The notes under the pieces are model-generated. The model saw only the letters and a list, made by a program, of their open reading frames with translations. It was not told the origin of the DNA and searched no databases. A stretch of DNA of 64,000 bases from Reyranella sp. CPCC 100927 (GTDB lineage Bacteria > Pseudomonadota > Alphaproteobacteria > Reyranellales > Reyranellaceae): NCBI RefSeq assembly GCF_007859315.1, contig NZ_VOHA01000014.1, positions 1 through 64,000 on the forward strand, given 5' to 3'. The number at the start of each line of letters is the position of its first letter. Position 1 is the first letter of the stretch. The translations under genes were made by a program, and so were the position numbers. Below are positions 43,669-52,515 of the stretch, one piece after another.

Positions 43669-46600
43669 ATGAAGTTCGGACATTTCTTCGTCGATCGGCC
43701 GATCTTTGCAGCGGTCGTGTCGATCGTGATCGTGATCGTCGGCGTGATCGCTTATACCCGCCTGCCGATCACCGAGTACCCTGACATCGCGCCGCCGTCG
43801 GTGTCGGTGGTCACGACCTATCCCGGTGCCGATGCCGAGACCCTGGCCCGCACGGTGGCGACGCCGATCGAGCAGGAGATCAACGGTGTCGAGGGCATGC
43901 TCTACATGTCCTCGTATTCGACCAGCGACGGCACGCTGCAGCTCACCGTCGTGTTCCGTCCCGGCGTCGATCTCGATATCGCCCAGGTACAGGTGCAGAA
44001 CCGGGTGGCGGTGGCCGAAGCGCGCCTGCCAGAAGAAGTACGCCGCCAGGGTATCCAGGTGCGCAAGCGGTCGGGCGACTTCCTGCTGGTCGTGCATCTG
44101 CTGTCGCCGGACAAGAGCTATGACGAACTCTATCTCGCCAACTACATGCAGCTGCGCATTCGTGAGCAGCTTCTGCGGCTGGACGGCGCCGGTGACGTCA
44201 TCGTCTTCGGCGGTAGCGAGTATTCGATCCGCATCTGGCTCGATCCGGCACGCCTGGCCGCCTATTCGCTGACCAGCGGCGAAGTGGTGGCGGCGCTGCG
44301 GGCGCAGAACGTGCAGGTATCGGGTGGTCAGCTCGGCCAGCAGCCGGCGCCGACCGATACCGCCTTGCAGGCCATTGTCACCACGCAAGGTCGCTTCCAG
44401 GACGTACGCCAGTTCCGCAACGTGATCGTCAAGGCCGGCGAGGACGGCAGGCTGGTACGCCTGCAGGACATCGCGCGTGTCGAGATGGGCGCCAAGGATT
44501 ACGGCAGCCGCAGCTACCTCGACAGCCAGGTGGCCATTGCGCTGGGCGTATTCCAGCGGCCCGGCACCAACGCGCTGGCCACGGCCGAGCAGGTCAAGGC
44601 CAAGATGGATGAGCTCCAGCGGGATTTCCCGCCGGGGCTGAAGTACGACATCATCTACAATCCGACCGAGTTCATCGTGCAGTCGATCGACGCGGTCTAC
44701 GAGACGCTGATCGAGGCCATCCTGCTGGTGGCGTTGGTCGTGCTGATCTTCCTGCAGAACTGGCGCGCGGCTCTCATCCCCATTCTTGCGATCCCGGTGT
44801 CGCTGATCGGCACGGCGGCCTTCATGCTGGCCTTCGGCTTCACGCTCAACGTGCTGACGCTGTTCGGCATGGTGCTGGCGATCGGCATCGTGGTCGACGA
44901 CGCCATCGTCGTGGTCGAAAACATCGAGCGCAATATCGCCGAGGGCCTGTCGCCCCGCGAGGCGGCGCATCGCACGATGGGCGAAGTCGGCACGGCGGTG
45001 GTGGCCATCGCCGTGGTGTTGGCGGCGGTGTTCGTGCCGACGGCCTTCATTCCCGGCATCTCCGGTCAATTCTATCGCCAGTTCGCGCTCACCATCGCGG
45101 TCTCGACAATCATCTCGGCCTTCAATTCGCTGTCGCTGTCGGCGGCGCTGGGCGCCATCCTGCTGAAGCCGCATCGCAGCGGGGAACACCAGCGGTCGCG
45201 GTTCCTGCCGATCTGGATCGGGCAGGTCGTTGCCCGGAAGTTCAACACCGGCTTTGACCGGACCAGCCACGCCTATGCTGGCGGCGTGCGCTCCATCATC
45301 CGGCACCGGGCGATGAGCTTGATCGCCTATGCCGTGTTGGTGGGGGCGACGGTCTACATGTTCGGGCATGTGCCGCAGGGCTTCATTCCGCCGTTGGACC
45401 GTGGCTACGCCATTGTGATCGCGCAGCTTCCCGACGGCGCCACGCTGGATCGCACCGACGCGGTGGTGAAGAAGGCGGAGAAGTTCATCGAACAGACTCC
45501 CGGTGTCGCCCATATCGTATCGATCCCGGGCTTCAACGGCGCGACGTTCACCAACTCGCCCAACGCGGCCGTGGTCTTCGTCACGTTCAAGCCGTTCGAG
45601 GATCGGCTGCCGCAGGGGCTCACGTCGGACCGCATCATCGGCGACATGATCGGCCGCCTGCAGGGCATCGAAGAGGCCTTCGTTCTGGCGGTGCCGCCGC
45701 CGGCGGTGCCCAGCATCGGCAACAGCGGCGGCTTCAAGATGCAGCTGCAGAACCGCACCAGCGACGATATCGGTCCGCTGCTGATGGCGGCCTATCAGAT
45801 GATGGGTCGCGCACGGACCGTGCCGACCGTCACCGACGTGTTCACGACGTTCTCGGTATCATCGCCGCAGGTCTATCTGAACATCGACCGGGTCAAGGCG
45901 CAGATGCTGAACGTGCCGCTGTCGTCGGTATTCGAGGCGTTGCAGGTCAATATCGGGTCGGCCTACGTCAACGACTTCAATGCCTTTGGCCGCGTGTTCC
46001 AGGTCCGTATCCAGGCCGACGCCAAGTACCGCCTGGAGCGTGCTGACATTCAGCAGCTCAAGGTCCGCTCGGCGACCGGCGAGTTGGTGCCGCTCGGCAC
46101 CCTGCTCGATGTCGTCGATGCGTCGGGGCCTGACCTGGTCCAGCGCTATAACATGTATGTGTCGGTGCCGATTCAGGGCAACACGCCGCCCGGCATCTCG
46201 ACGGGCGCGTCATTGGACGCCATGGAGAAGTTGGCACGCGAGTCGCTGCAGCCCGGTCAAAGCTTCGAGTGGACCGAACTGGCGCTGCAGGAGCGCTCGG
46301 TCGGCAACACGGCGGTCTTCATCTTCGCGCTGTCGATCCTGTTCGTCTTCCTGGCCCTGTCGGCGCAGTACGAAAGCTGGACCTTGCCGCTGGCCATCAT
46401 GCTGATCGTGCCGATGAGCATGTTGTTCGGCCTGATCGGCGTCTGGGTCGCCGGCATCGACAACAACGTGCTGGTGCAGATCGGCCTGGTGGTGCTGATC
46501 GGCCTGGCGGCCAAGAACGCGATTCTGATCGTCGAGTTCGCCCGCCAGCAGGAGCATGCCGGGCTCGATCCGATCGCGGCGGTGATCGAGGCCTGCCGTC

Positions 46601-46842
46601 TGCGCCTGCGGCCGATCCTGATGACGGCGTTCGCCTTCATCCTGGGCGTGCTGCCGCTGGTGACGTCATCGGGTGCCGGCGCCGAGATGCGCCGGGCACT
46701 GGGTACCACGGTGTTCGCCGGCATGATCGGTGTGACGTTGATTGGCTTGTTCCTGACGCCGGTGTTCTACGTCTCGATCCGTTTCCTGGAGGAGCGTTTG
46801 CGCCGCCGTCCGGCACCCGCACCGCAGGCGCCGGCGGAGTAA
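43669..46842 (+). CDS. RND efflux pump, HAE1 family permease
   Basis: 1057 residues, normal for AcrB/MexB. GHFFVDRPIFAAVVSIVIVI starts the first helix; GIVVDDAIVVVENIERN (about residue 408) carries the proton-relay aspartates and the second half has the partner helices with GLAAKNAILIVEFARQQ. Substrates of HAE1 pumps are hydrophobic or amphiphilic compounds. It works with the adaptor encoded just upstream; no outer-membrane factor gene is in the window, so one must be supplied elsewhere. A hairpin (46880-46906) follows. Confidence 0.93.
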   Translation: MKFGHFFVDRPIFAAVVSIVIVIVGVIAYTRLPITEYPDIAPPSVSVVTTYPGADAETLARTVATPIEQEINGVEGMLYMSSYSTSDGTLQLTVVFRPGVDLDIAQVQVQNRVAVAEARLPEEVRRQGIQVRKRSGDFLLVVHLLSPDKSYDELYLANYMQLRIREQLLRLDGAGDVIVFGGSEYSIRIWLDPARLAAYSLTSGEVVAALRAQNVQVSGGQLGQQPAPTDTALQAIVTTQGRFQDVRQFRNVIVKAGEDGRLVRLQDIARVEMGAKDYGSRSYLDSQVAIALGVFQRPGTNALATAEQVKAKMDELQRDFPPGLKYDIIYNPTEFIVQSIDAVYETLIEAILLVALVVLIFLQNWRAALIPILAIPVSLIGTAAFMLAFGFTLNVLTLFGMVLAIGIVVDDAIVVVENIERNIAEGLSPREAAHRTMGEVGTAVVAIAVVLAAVFVPTAFIPGISGQFYRQFALTIAVSTIISAFNSLSLSAALGAILLKPHRSGEHQRSRFLPIWIGQVVARKFNTGFDRTSHAYAGGVRSIIRHRAMSLIAYAVLVGATVYMFGHVPQGFIPPLDRGYAIVIAQLPDGATLDRTDAVVKKAEKFIEQTPGVAHIVSIPGFNGATFTNSPNAAVVFVTFKPFEDRLPQGLTSDRIIGDMIGRLQGIEEAFVLAVPPPAVPSIGNSGGFKMQLQNRTSDDIGPLLMAAYQMMGRARTVPTVTDVFTTFSVSSPQVYLNIDRVKAQMLNVPLSSVFEALQVNIGSAYVNDFNAFGRVFQVRIQADAKYRLERADIQQLKVRSATGELVPLGTLLDVVDASGPDLVQRYNMYVSVPIQGNTPPGISTGASLDAMEKLARESLQPGQSFEWTELALQERSVGNTAVFIFALSILFVFLALSAQYESWTLPLAIMLIVPMSMLFGLIGVWVAGIDNNVLVQIGLVVLIGLAAKNAILIVEFARQQEHAGLDPIAAVIEACRLRLRPILMTAFAFILGVLPLVTSSGAGAEMRRALGTTVFAGMIGVTLIGLFLTPVFYVSIRFLEERLRRRPAPAPQAPAE

Positions 46843-46879
46843 CCTGGGGGCGCGGGTGTCCCGCCCGCTCTTGCTCATG

Positions 46880-46906
46880 TCAGGCGAAAGCAAGGCTTTC
46901 GCCTGA
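46880..46906. repeat. Perfect 12-bp hairpin after the RND operon
   Basis: TCAGGCGAAAGC (46880-46891) and GCTTTCGCCTGA (46895-46906) form a perfect stem with an AAG loop, between the RND pump and ZIP genes. No T tract follows. It may be a palindromic repeat element or a weak attenuator. Confidence 0.6.
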
Positions 46907-46944
46907 TGCGGGCCTGAAACCGGGCCCTCCCAGGAAACACGACC

Positions 46945-47760
46945 ATGCAGTTCCTCGCTCACCTGTCGCCGTTCTGGGCTGGCGTGGCCGGCGCCGTCAT
47001 CGCCGGCTTCCTGGGCACTGCCGTCGGCGGCGTGCCGGTCATGGTCGTTCGGTCGTTGCCGGAACGCCTGGGCAATGCGCTCCTGAGCTTCGCGGCCGGC
47101 GTCATGCTGGCCGCAACGTTCTTCTCGCTGCTGTTGCCGGCTTTGGAACTGGCGCGAGAGGAAACATCCGGCCGGGTGCCGGCAGCCATCGGCGTGATCA
47201 TCGCGCTCGCCATCGGCGGGCTGGTCATCGCCATGACGCATCGCGTGACGCCGCACGAGCATTTCGGCCGCGGCCGTGAGGGTCCGCACGTCCAGCGCAT
47301 CCGGCGGGTCTGGTTGTTCGTGATCGCCATTGCGATCCACAATTTTCCTGAAGGTCTGGCGACCGGCGTGGCCGCCGGCAACCCGGCACCGCATATGCCG
47401 GGGGAGATCCCCGGCCTGGGTGTCGTGATCGGCATCGGCCTGCAGAACATGCCCGAAGGCCTCGCCGTCGCCGTCGGCCTGCTGTCGCTGGGCTATGGCC
47501 GGGCGCGCGCCTTCATGGTTGCGGCGGCCACCGGACTGATCGAGGTCGTGGGTGGTGTCGCCGGCGCGGCCGCCGTGTCGGTCTCGCACGCGCTGCTGCC
47601 CTGGGCGCTGGCCTTCGCCGCCGGCGCCATGCTGTTCGTGATCAGCCACGAGATCATCCCGGAAACCCATGCCCCCGAAACCGGCGGCACCATCAGCGCT
47701 ACCGTGGCGCTGTTCATCGGTTTCGCGACGATGCTCTTTCTCGATCACACGCTGGGGTAG
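46945..47760 (+). CDS. ZIP-family metal transporter
   Basis: 271 residues with about eight helices. The metal-site motifs are HNFPEGLATG (helix 4) and QNMPEGLAVA (helix 5), plus SHEIIPETH near the end; a His-containing loop (HRVTPHEHFGRG, about residue 95) sits between helices 3 and 4. ZIP proteins import zinc or other divalent metals. The substitution of the usual His by Gln in the helix 5 motif is also seen in ZupT-like members. GAAACACG precedes the ATG. Confidence 0.85.
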   Translation: MQFLAHLSPFWAGVAGAVIAGFLGTAVGGVPVMVVRSLPERLGNALLSFAAGVMLAATFFSLLLPALELAREETSGRVPAAIGVIIALAIGGLVIAMTHRVTPHEHFGRGREGPHVQRIRRVWLFVIAIAIHNFPEGLATGVAAGNPAPHMPGEIPGLGVVIGIGLQNMPEGLAVAVGLLSLGYGRARAFMVAAATGLIEVVGGVAGAAAVSVSHALLPWALAFAAGAMLFVISHEIIPETHAPETGGTISATVALFIGFATMLFLDHTLG

Positions 47761-47769
47761 ACGGCGATA

Positions 47770-48960
47770 CTATTCCGCTGCTTTCGCTGCTGCCGGCTGC
47801 GGTTTGAACTGCAGGATCGTTGCGGCCCGATGATAGGGCGTCGGCAGCGGCGGGCTCTCGGCGCCCAGCGCACGCGCGGCGTTCCAGCCCCAGCGCGGGT
47901 CGGCGAGAAACGAGCGCGCCAGCGCCGTGCAGTCGGCGTCGCCTGATGTCACGATCTGCTCGGCCTGCTCCGGCTCGGTGATGATGCCGACAGCCCAGGT
48001 CTTGATGCCGACCTCCTGGCGGATACGGGCGGCGAACGGCACCTGGTAACCGGGCCCGAACGCGATCTTGGCGTTGGGCACGGCGCCGCCCGAACTCACG
48101 TCGATGAAGTCGCAGCCCAGCGCCTTCAGCGCCTGCGCGGTCGCGAGGGTATCCTCGATCGTGACGCCGCCCTCGACCCAGTCGATGGCCGACAGCCGCA
48201 CGCCCAGCGCGCGCTCGCGTGGCCAGGCGGCACGGCAGGCCTCGAACACCTCGAGCGGAAACCGGCGCCGCTTTTCGGCGCTGCCGCCGTACGCATCATC
48301 GCGCCGGTTGCTGAGCGGCGACAGGAACTGGTGCAGCAGATAGCCGTGCGCGCCGTGCAACTCGACGACATCGAAGCCCAGCCGCGCGGCGCGCTGCGTG
48401 GCGGCGACAAAGGCAGCCTTGATCGTCTTCAGTTCGGCATGGTCGAGCGCCACTGGCGTGTGCCACTTGGCGGTAGGCGCCGGCACGCTGGCGCCGCCGG
48501 TCACGAATCCGACGCCGGGTCCGGTTGCGTCGAAGGCGATCGCCGACGGCGCCACGGTGGTCCATGGTGTATCCGGGGTGTCGGCGGCGCTCAGTGGACC
48601 GCCACCGCGCCAGGGGCGTTGCGCCGATGCCTTGCGACCGGCGTGGCCGATCTGGATGCCAAGGCGGATGGACGGCATCCAGGCGCGCACCCAGTCGACG
48701 ATGCGCTGCAGCGCCGCTTCGTTTTCGTCGCTGTAGAGTCCCAGGCAGCCATGCGTGATGCGGCCGCGGCGCTCGACGTGCGTCGCCTCCACCACCAGCA
48801 GTCCGGCGCCGCTGGCGGCAAGCTGCCCCAGATGGGCGAGATGCCAATCGGTCGCCGAGCCGTCGACGGCCGAGTACTGGCACATGGGCGAGACCACGAT
48901 CCGGTTGGGCAACACGACGTCGCCGCCAAGGGGCAGGGGCGTAAAGAGGGCAGGCGGCAT
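47770..48960 (-). CDS. Old yellow enzyme-type NADH:flavin oxidoreductase (YqjM-like)
   Basis: 396 residues, FMN barrel. NRIVVSPMCQYSAVDG (with the YqjM-type Cys in MCQYS), QIGHAGRKAS with the substrate His and ELHGAHGYLLHQFLSPLSNRR are diagnostic of class II (thermophilic-like) OYEs such as YqjM and xenobiotic reductase A. It reduces activated C=C bonds with NAD(P)H. The gene is convergent with the ZIP gene (9 bp apart). Physiological substrate unknown. Confidence 0.9.
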   Translation of the reverse strand: MPPALFTPLPLGGDVVLPNRIVVSPMCQYSAVDGSATDWHLAHLGQLAASGAGLLVVEATHVERRGRITHGCLGLYSDENEAALQRIVDWVRAWMPSIRLGIQIGHAGRKASAQRPWRGGGPLSAADTPDTPWTTVAPSAIAFDATGPGVGFVTGGASVPAPTAKWHTPVALDHAELKTIKAAFVAATQRAARLGFDVVELHGAHGYLLHQFLSPLSNRRDDAYGGSAEKRRRFPLEVFEACRAAWPRERALGVRLSAIDWVEGGVTIEDTLATAQALKALGCDFIDVSSGGAVPNAKIAFGPGYQVPFAARIRQEVGIKTWAVGIITEPEQAEQIVTSGDADCTALARSFLADPRWGWNAARALGAESPPLPTPYHRAATILQFKPQPAAAKAAE

Positions 48961-48994
48961 GGCACTCTCCGAACGTGGAATGACGCATATTTTG

Positions 48995-49063
48995 CTGTCA
49001 TCCCGAGCGCAGCGAGGGATCCAGGGGCGACGCCTGGATCCCTCGCTGCGCTCGGGATGACAG
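48995..49063. repeat. GTCATCCC-family inverted repeat, copy 2
   Basis: The arms 48995-49025 and 49033-49063 are exact 31-bp reverse complements with a 7-bp loop, the most compact copy of the family. It sits just after the nudC stop on the minus strand and before the OYE gene start. Confidence 0.9.
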
Positions 49064-49080
49064 GTGCTGCAGTAGGCCGC

Positions 49081-50004
49081 CTACGCCGTCGGCGGCGGGC
49101 CGGCTTCGTGACCCAGCCAGTCCTCGATCAGGCGGCGCGCGATGCTGTCTTTGCGCGGCATGAAGAACGAGCCGTCCTTGGGCAGGTTGTCGGGATGCAG
49201 GTCGGCACGGCTCATCCAGCGCGCGCTCTCCAGCTCCGATTGGTTGACGTCGATCTCCAGCGACTGGGCCTCGGCATGGAAGCCGATCATCACCGATGCC
49301 GGGAATGGCCACGGCTGCGAGGAGTGATAGCGCACGTTGCTCACGCGCACCTTGACCTCTTCGTACACTTCGCGGGCCACGGCATCCTCGAAGCTCTCGC
49401 CCGGCTCGACGAAGCCGGCCAGGGTCGAGTGCATGCCGCGCGGGAAGTGCTTGCTGCGCCCCAGCAGGCATTTGTCGCCGTGATGCACCAGCATGATCAC
49501 GGCCGGGTCGGTGCGCGGGAAGTGCTGTGCCTTGCACGCTTCGTTGGTGCACAGTCGCTCGTGGCCTGCCTTGGCGACCTTGGTCGGCGCGCCGCAGACG
49601 CCGCAGAATTTGTGGCGCCGGTGCCAGTAGGTCATGCCGCGCGCATAGGCCAGGATCGACCCTTCGCGGGCGAACAGCAGGGCGCCGACCTGGCGCAGGT
49701 CGACGAACTCGCCCAGCCCATCGGCCGGCATGTCGAAGCCGGTCACGTCGAGCGCGAAGAAGGTCTCGCCCTCGACGTGTCCCAGGAAGATCGGCGAGGC
49801 ACCGCCGCGGATGAACGCGCGCGCCATCATCCCCTGCAGGAACACCGGCTCCGGCTGGCCTTTGTTGTTCACCAGGTTGCGCTCGTTGTCGATCGGCACG
49901 AACTTGGTTTTCGAGCCGACCAGCAGATCCTCGATATGCTCTTCATCCTCGCGCTGGTGCGAGGCACGGTCGATCTCGGCGCTGGAATAGGGATTGGGCT
50001 GCAT
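49081..50004 (-). CDS. nudC: NADH pyrophosphatase
   Basis: 307 residues. An N-terminal domain precedes a zinc ribbon (CGVCGAPT ... C..EAC, about residues 130-155) and a Nudix box GFVEPGESFEDAVAREVYEE (with E/E metal ligands) followed by the NudC-type SQPWPFPASVM (about residue 240), which marks NAD(H)/NAD-capped RNA hydrolases. It cleaves NADH and removes NAD caps from RNA. ATG 50004 is the first good start. It is divergent from the S9 peptidase gene. Confidence 0.92.
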   Translation of the reverse strand: MQPNPYSSAEIDRASHQREDEEHIEDLLVGSKTKFVPIDNERNLVNNKGQPEPVFLQGMMARAFIRGGASPIFLGHVEGETFFALDVTGFDMPADGLGEFVDLRQVGALLFAREGSILAYARGMTYWHRRHKFCGVCGAPTKVAKAGHERLCTNEACKAQHFPRTDPAVIMLVHHGDKCLLGRSKHFPRGMHSTLAGFVEPGESFEDAVAREVYEEVKVRVSNVRYHSSQPWPFPASVMIGFHAEAQSLEIDVNQSELESARWMSRADLHPDNLPKDGSFFMPRKDSIARRLIEDWLGHEAGPPPTA

Positions 50005-50123
50005 TGCGTTCGGGCGCCACTGGCAGTCATGGGGACGGGTCGCCGACAATGGCACCGCAGGCGGCCAGCGGCAACCGGTCCGCCGTGCTAGCATGGCTGC
50101 CTTTCCAGCCGGCGTGAGGCTCC

Positions 50124-52148
50124 ATGCGCGCGCATCTGAGGCAATTGGTCTTGTCGTCCGTCGTGATCGGGCTGCTTGCGGGCGTGGCCGCGGCGCAGAC
50201 TCATCCGGCGCTGAAGGACGCCAAGCTGCCACCGCTGCTGCCGATCTCTCTGCTGGCCGATGGCGATCCCGAAACGCGCAGCAATTTCCAGATTTCGCCC
50301 AACGGTAAGACGATCGCGTGGCTGCAGCGCATCGGCGGCCGGCGTCAGATCCACATTCGGCCGGTCGAAGGCGGGGATCCCGTCGTCGTGCGCCTGTCGC
50401 GCGATGTCGGCTCGTACCACTGGACCGCCGGCAGCCGATTCATGACCGTGGCGATCGATCCGGTGTCGGGTTCTGAGAACGACCAGATCCTGATCGTCGA
50501 CACGCAGGCGCCGACCGCGACGCCGCGCAACGTCACGCCCTGGCAGGGGACCCGCAACTGGGTGCTGTCGCCACGCGACATGCACGATGCGATCTATCTG
50601 TGCAGCAACCGTCGCGACCGCCGCTACTTCGATCTCTACAAACTGGCACTGACGGCGGACGCCGAGCCGCAGCTGGTGGCCGAAAACCCGGGCACGGTGT
50701 CGAGCTGGTTCTTCGATCCCGCCGGCACCATGATTGCGCGCATGACCCGGCCCAACGATGCTGGCCGCCGGTCGTTCGAGCGATGCGACGACGGCGGCAA
50801 CTGCGGCCGGCTGTTCGATCTCGACCTGGAAGAGTCCGTCAGCATGCTGGGCGGCGCCCAGGGTGAGCCGACCGTCTGGGCGCTGTCCAATCGCGGCCGT
50901 GACAAGACCGCACTGGTCCGGCTCGATCTCAAAACCGGCAGTGAAACCGAGGTTCATGCCGATCCTGCGGTCGACATCAGCAGTGTGCGGCTGAGTGCTG
51001 ACCTGCGTCAGCCTCTGCTCGCTGTATCGTGGCCCGACCGGCAGCGGCTGCACTTTTTCGATTCCGCATTGGAGGCCGACCTCAAGCCGTTGGCAGGCGA
51101 TGCCGGCGATGTCGTCAACATCGTCTCCAGCGACCAGGCCCGGCGCTGGCTTGTCGTGACCGTCAGCGGTCCCGTGAAGCCGGCGCGTACGCTGCTGCTC
51201 GATCGCCACACGGGCCAGCGCGCGTTGCTGTCGGTGAGCCCGTGGGAGGCCTGGCGCGAAACCCTGTCGGAGACCCAGCCGGCCAGTTTCGCAGCGCGCG
51301 ATGGCCGTACCATCCCGGCCTACGTCACGGTGCCGCGCGGCGCGTCGGGCCAGCGGCTGCCGACCGTGATGTTCATCCATGGCGGTCCGTGGGTGCGCGA
51401 TTTCGGCACGCTCGATTCGCGCGTGCAGTTCCTGGCCAACCGCGGTTACGCCGTGGTCCAGGTCAACTATCGTGGCTCGGCGGGCTACGGAAAGACCCAC
51501 CTGTGGTCGGCAGTCGGCGAGTTCGGCCGCAAGATGTCCGATGACATCGACGATGCGGCGCGTTGGGCTGTCGACACCGGCATCGCCGATCCCGATCGCA
51601 TCGCCATCATGGGCGCCAGCTACGGCGGTTACGCCACCATGGTCGGGATGACGCGCACACCCCGGCTCTACGCCGCGGGTGTCTCCTTCGTCGGTCCTGC
51701 CGATCTGCCGGCCCTGATGGACCTCATGCCGGAATACTGGGAGCCCTACCGCTGGCACCGCTTCCTGGGCAAACCCGGTGATCCCGAGGCCCGTGCCCGC
51801 ATGTGGGATGTCTCGCCCCTGCGGCTGGCCGACAAGGTCGAGCGCCCCATGCTGATCATCCACGGCGCCAACGATCCACGGGTGCGCCGGGACCAGAGCG
51901 AACGCTTTGCCGGTGCGCTGCGCTCGTTCGGCAAGCCGGTCGAGCTGCATGTCTTTGCCGATGAAGGGCACGGGCTCAACCGTCCCGCCAACCGGGCCCG
52001 CTACTACACCATGGTCGAAGCCTTCCTGGCGCGCCACCTGGGCGGTCGCACCAGCCCGCCGCGCGACAATGTCCTGGCGCCCGCGTCCGGCGGCAAACCC
52101 GAAACCGCCCGCGAGCGTCGTTTGGGGCCGGCTGACGGCAATCCCTGA
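50124..52148 (+). CDS. Secreted S9-family prolyl oligopeptidase-like peptidase
   Basis: 674 residues. A signal peptide (ending AAAQ) and a beta-propeller region (about residues 30-390) precede an alpha/beta hydrolase domain with the nucleophile elbow IMGASYGGYATM (about residue 497), Asp in GANDPRVRRDQS and His in DEGHGLNR. Such enzymes cleave short peptides, often after proline or other residues; here it would act in the periplasm. Divergent from nudC. A hairpin at 52216-52238 follows. Confidence 0.88.
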   Translation: MRAHLRQLVLSSVVIGLLAGVAAAQTHPALKDAKLPPLLPISLLADGDPETRSNFQISPNGKTIAWLQRIGGRRQIHIRPVEGGDPVVVRLSRDVGSYHWTAGSRFMTVAIDPVSGSENDQILIVDTQAPTATPRNVTPWQGTRNWVLSPRDMHDAIYLCSNRRDRRYFDLYKLALTADAEPQLVAENPGTVSSWFFDPAGTMIARMTRPNDAGRRSFERCDDGGNCGRLFDLDLEESVSMLGGAQGEPTVWALSNRGRDKTALVRLDLKTGSETEVHADPAVDISSVRLSADLRQPLLAVSWPDRQRLHFFDSALEADLKPLAGDAGDVVNIVSSDQARRWLVVTVSGPVKPARTLLLDRHTGQRALLSVSPWEAWRETLSETQPASFAARDGRTIPAYVTVPRGASGQRLPTVMFIHGGPWVRDFGTLDSRVQFLANRGYAVVQVNYRGSAGYGKTHLWSAVGEFGRKMSDDIDDAARWAVDTGIADPDRIAIMGASYGGYATMVGMTRTPRLYAAGVSFVGPADLPALMDLMPEYWEPYRWHRFLGKPGDPEARARMWDVSPLRLADKVERPMLIIHGANDPRVRRDQSERFAGALRSFGKPVELHVFADEGHGLNRPANRARYYTMVEAFLARHLGGRTSPPRDNVLAPASGGKPETARERRLGPADGNP

Positions 52149-52515
52149 CGGCGCCGTTGCAGATGTCGCATCAGGAACGCTGATTCACATTAGCATTTGC
52201 CTGCAACATATTGCTGAATCGGCGGAAATCGCCGATTCGCAGATCAGAACGTCAAAATATCGTTAAAATAAGATTCAATTATTTCAATAGTTTAATCATT
52301 ATTATTGACCATGATGCGCGATATTTTTACATTGTGTTCATTCTGAACGGATCGGCATTCGTCGAACGGGATTTTTACAAACGAATTTGACGGCGCGGGC
52401 GGAATTGCCGCCCGCCACTTCCTGACACCGAAGACCGGAGCAAGGGCGCGACCCGCGTTGCGCCAAAGGGAGTGGTCGTGCCTCGCAGGGGCCGCCGTGG
52501 GGACGGGGGATCAAG
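52149..52515 (+). other. AT-rich 367-bp intergenic region with hairpin and promoter
   Basis: Clearly more AT-rich than its neighbours, notably 52245-52340. It holds a 9-bp hairpin (GAATCGGCG 52216-52224 / CGCCGATTC 52230-52238) that may end the S9 transcript, a candidate promoter at 52305-52333 and a small inverted repeat (GTTCA/TGAAC, 52336-52348). No coding frame is convincing. Confidence 0.6.
52305..52333 (+). promoter_or_regulatory. Candidate promoter of the TadG-like gene
   Basis: TTGACC (52305-52310), 17 bp, then TACATT (52328-52333) fit a housekeeping promoter with start near 52340, giving a leader of about 175 nt before ATG 52516. The AT-rich flank supports it; not tested experimentally. 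Confidence 0.5.

Noticed and set aside
42880-45513. An 877-residue open frame on the minus strand opposite the RND genes
   Set aside because: It is antisense to two intact RND genes, is very rich in His/Arg/Gln/Asp and has no domain or ribosome binding site. Long antisense frames are expected in high-GC DNA.
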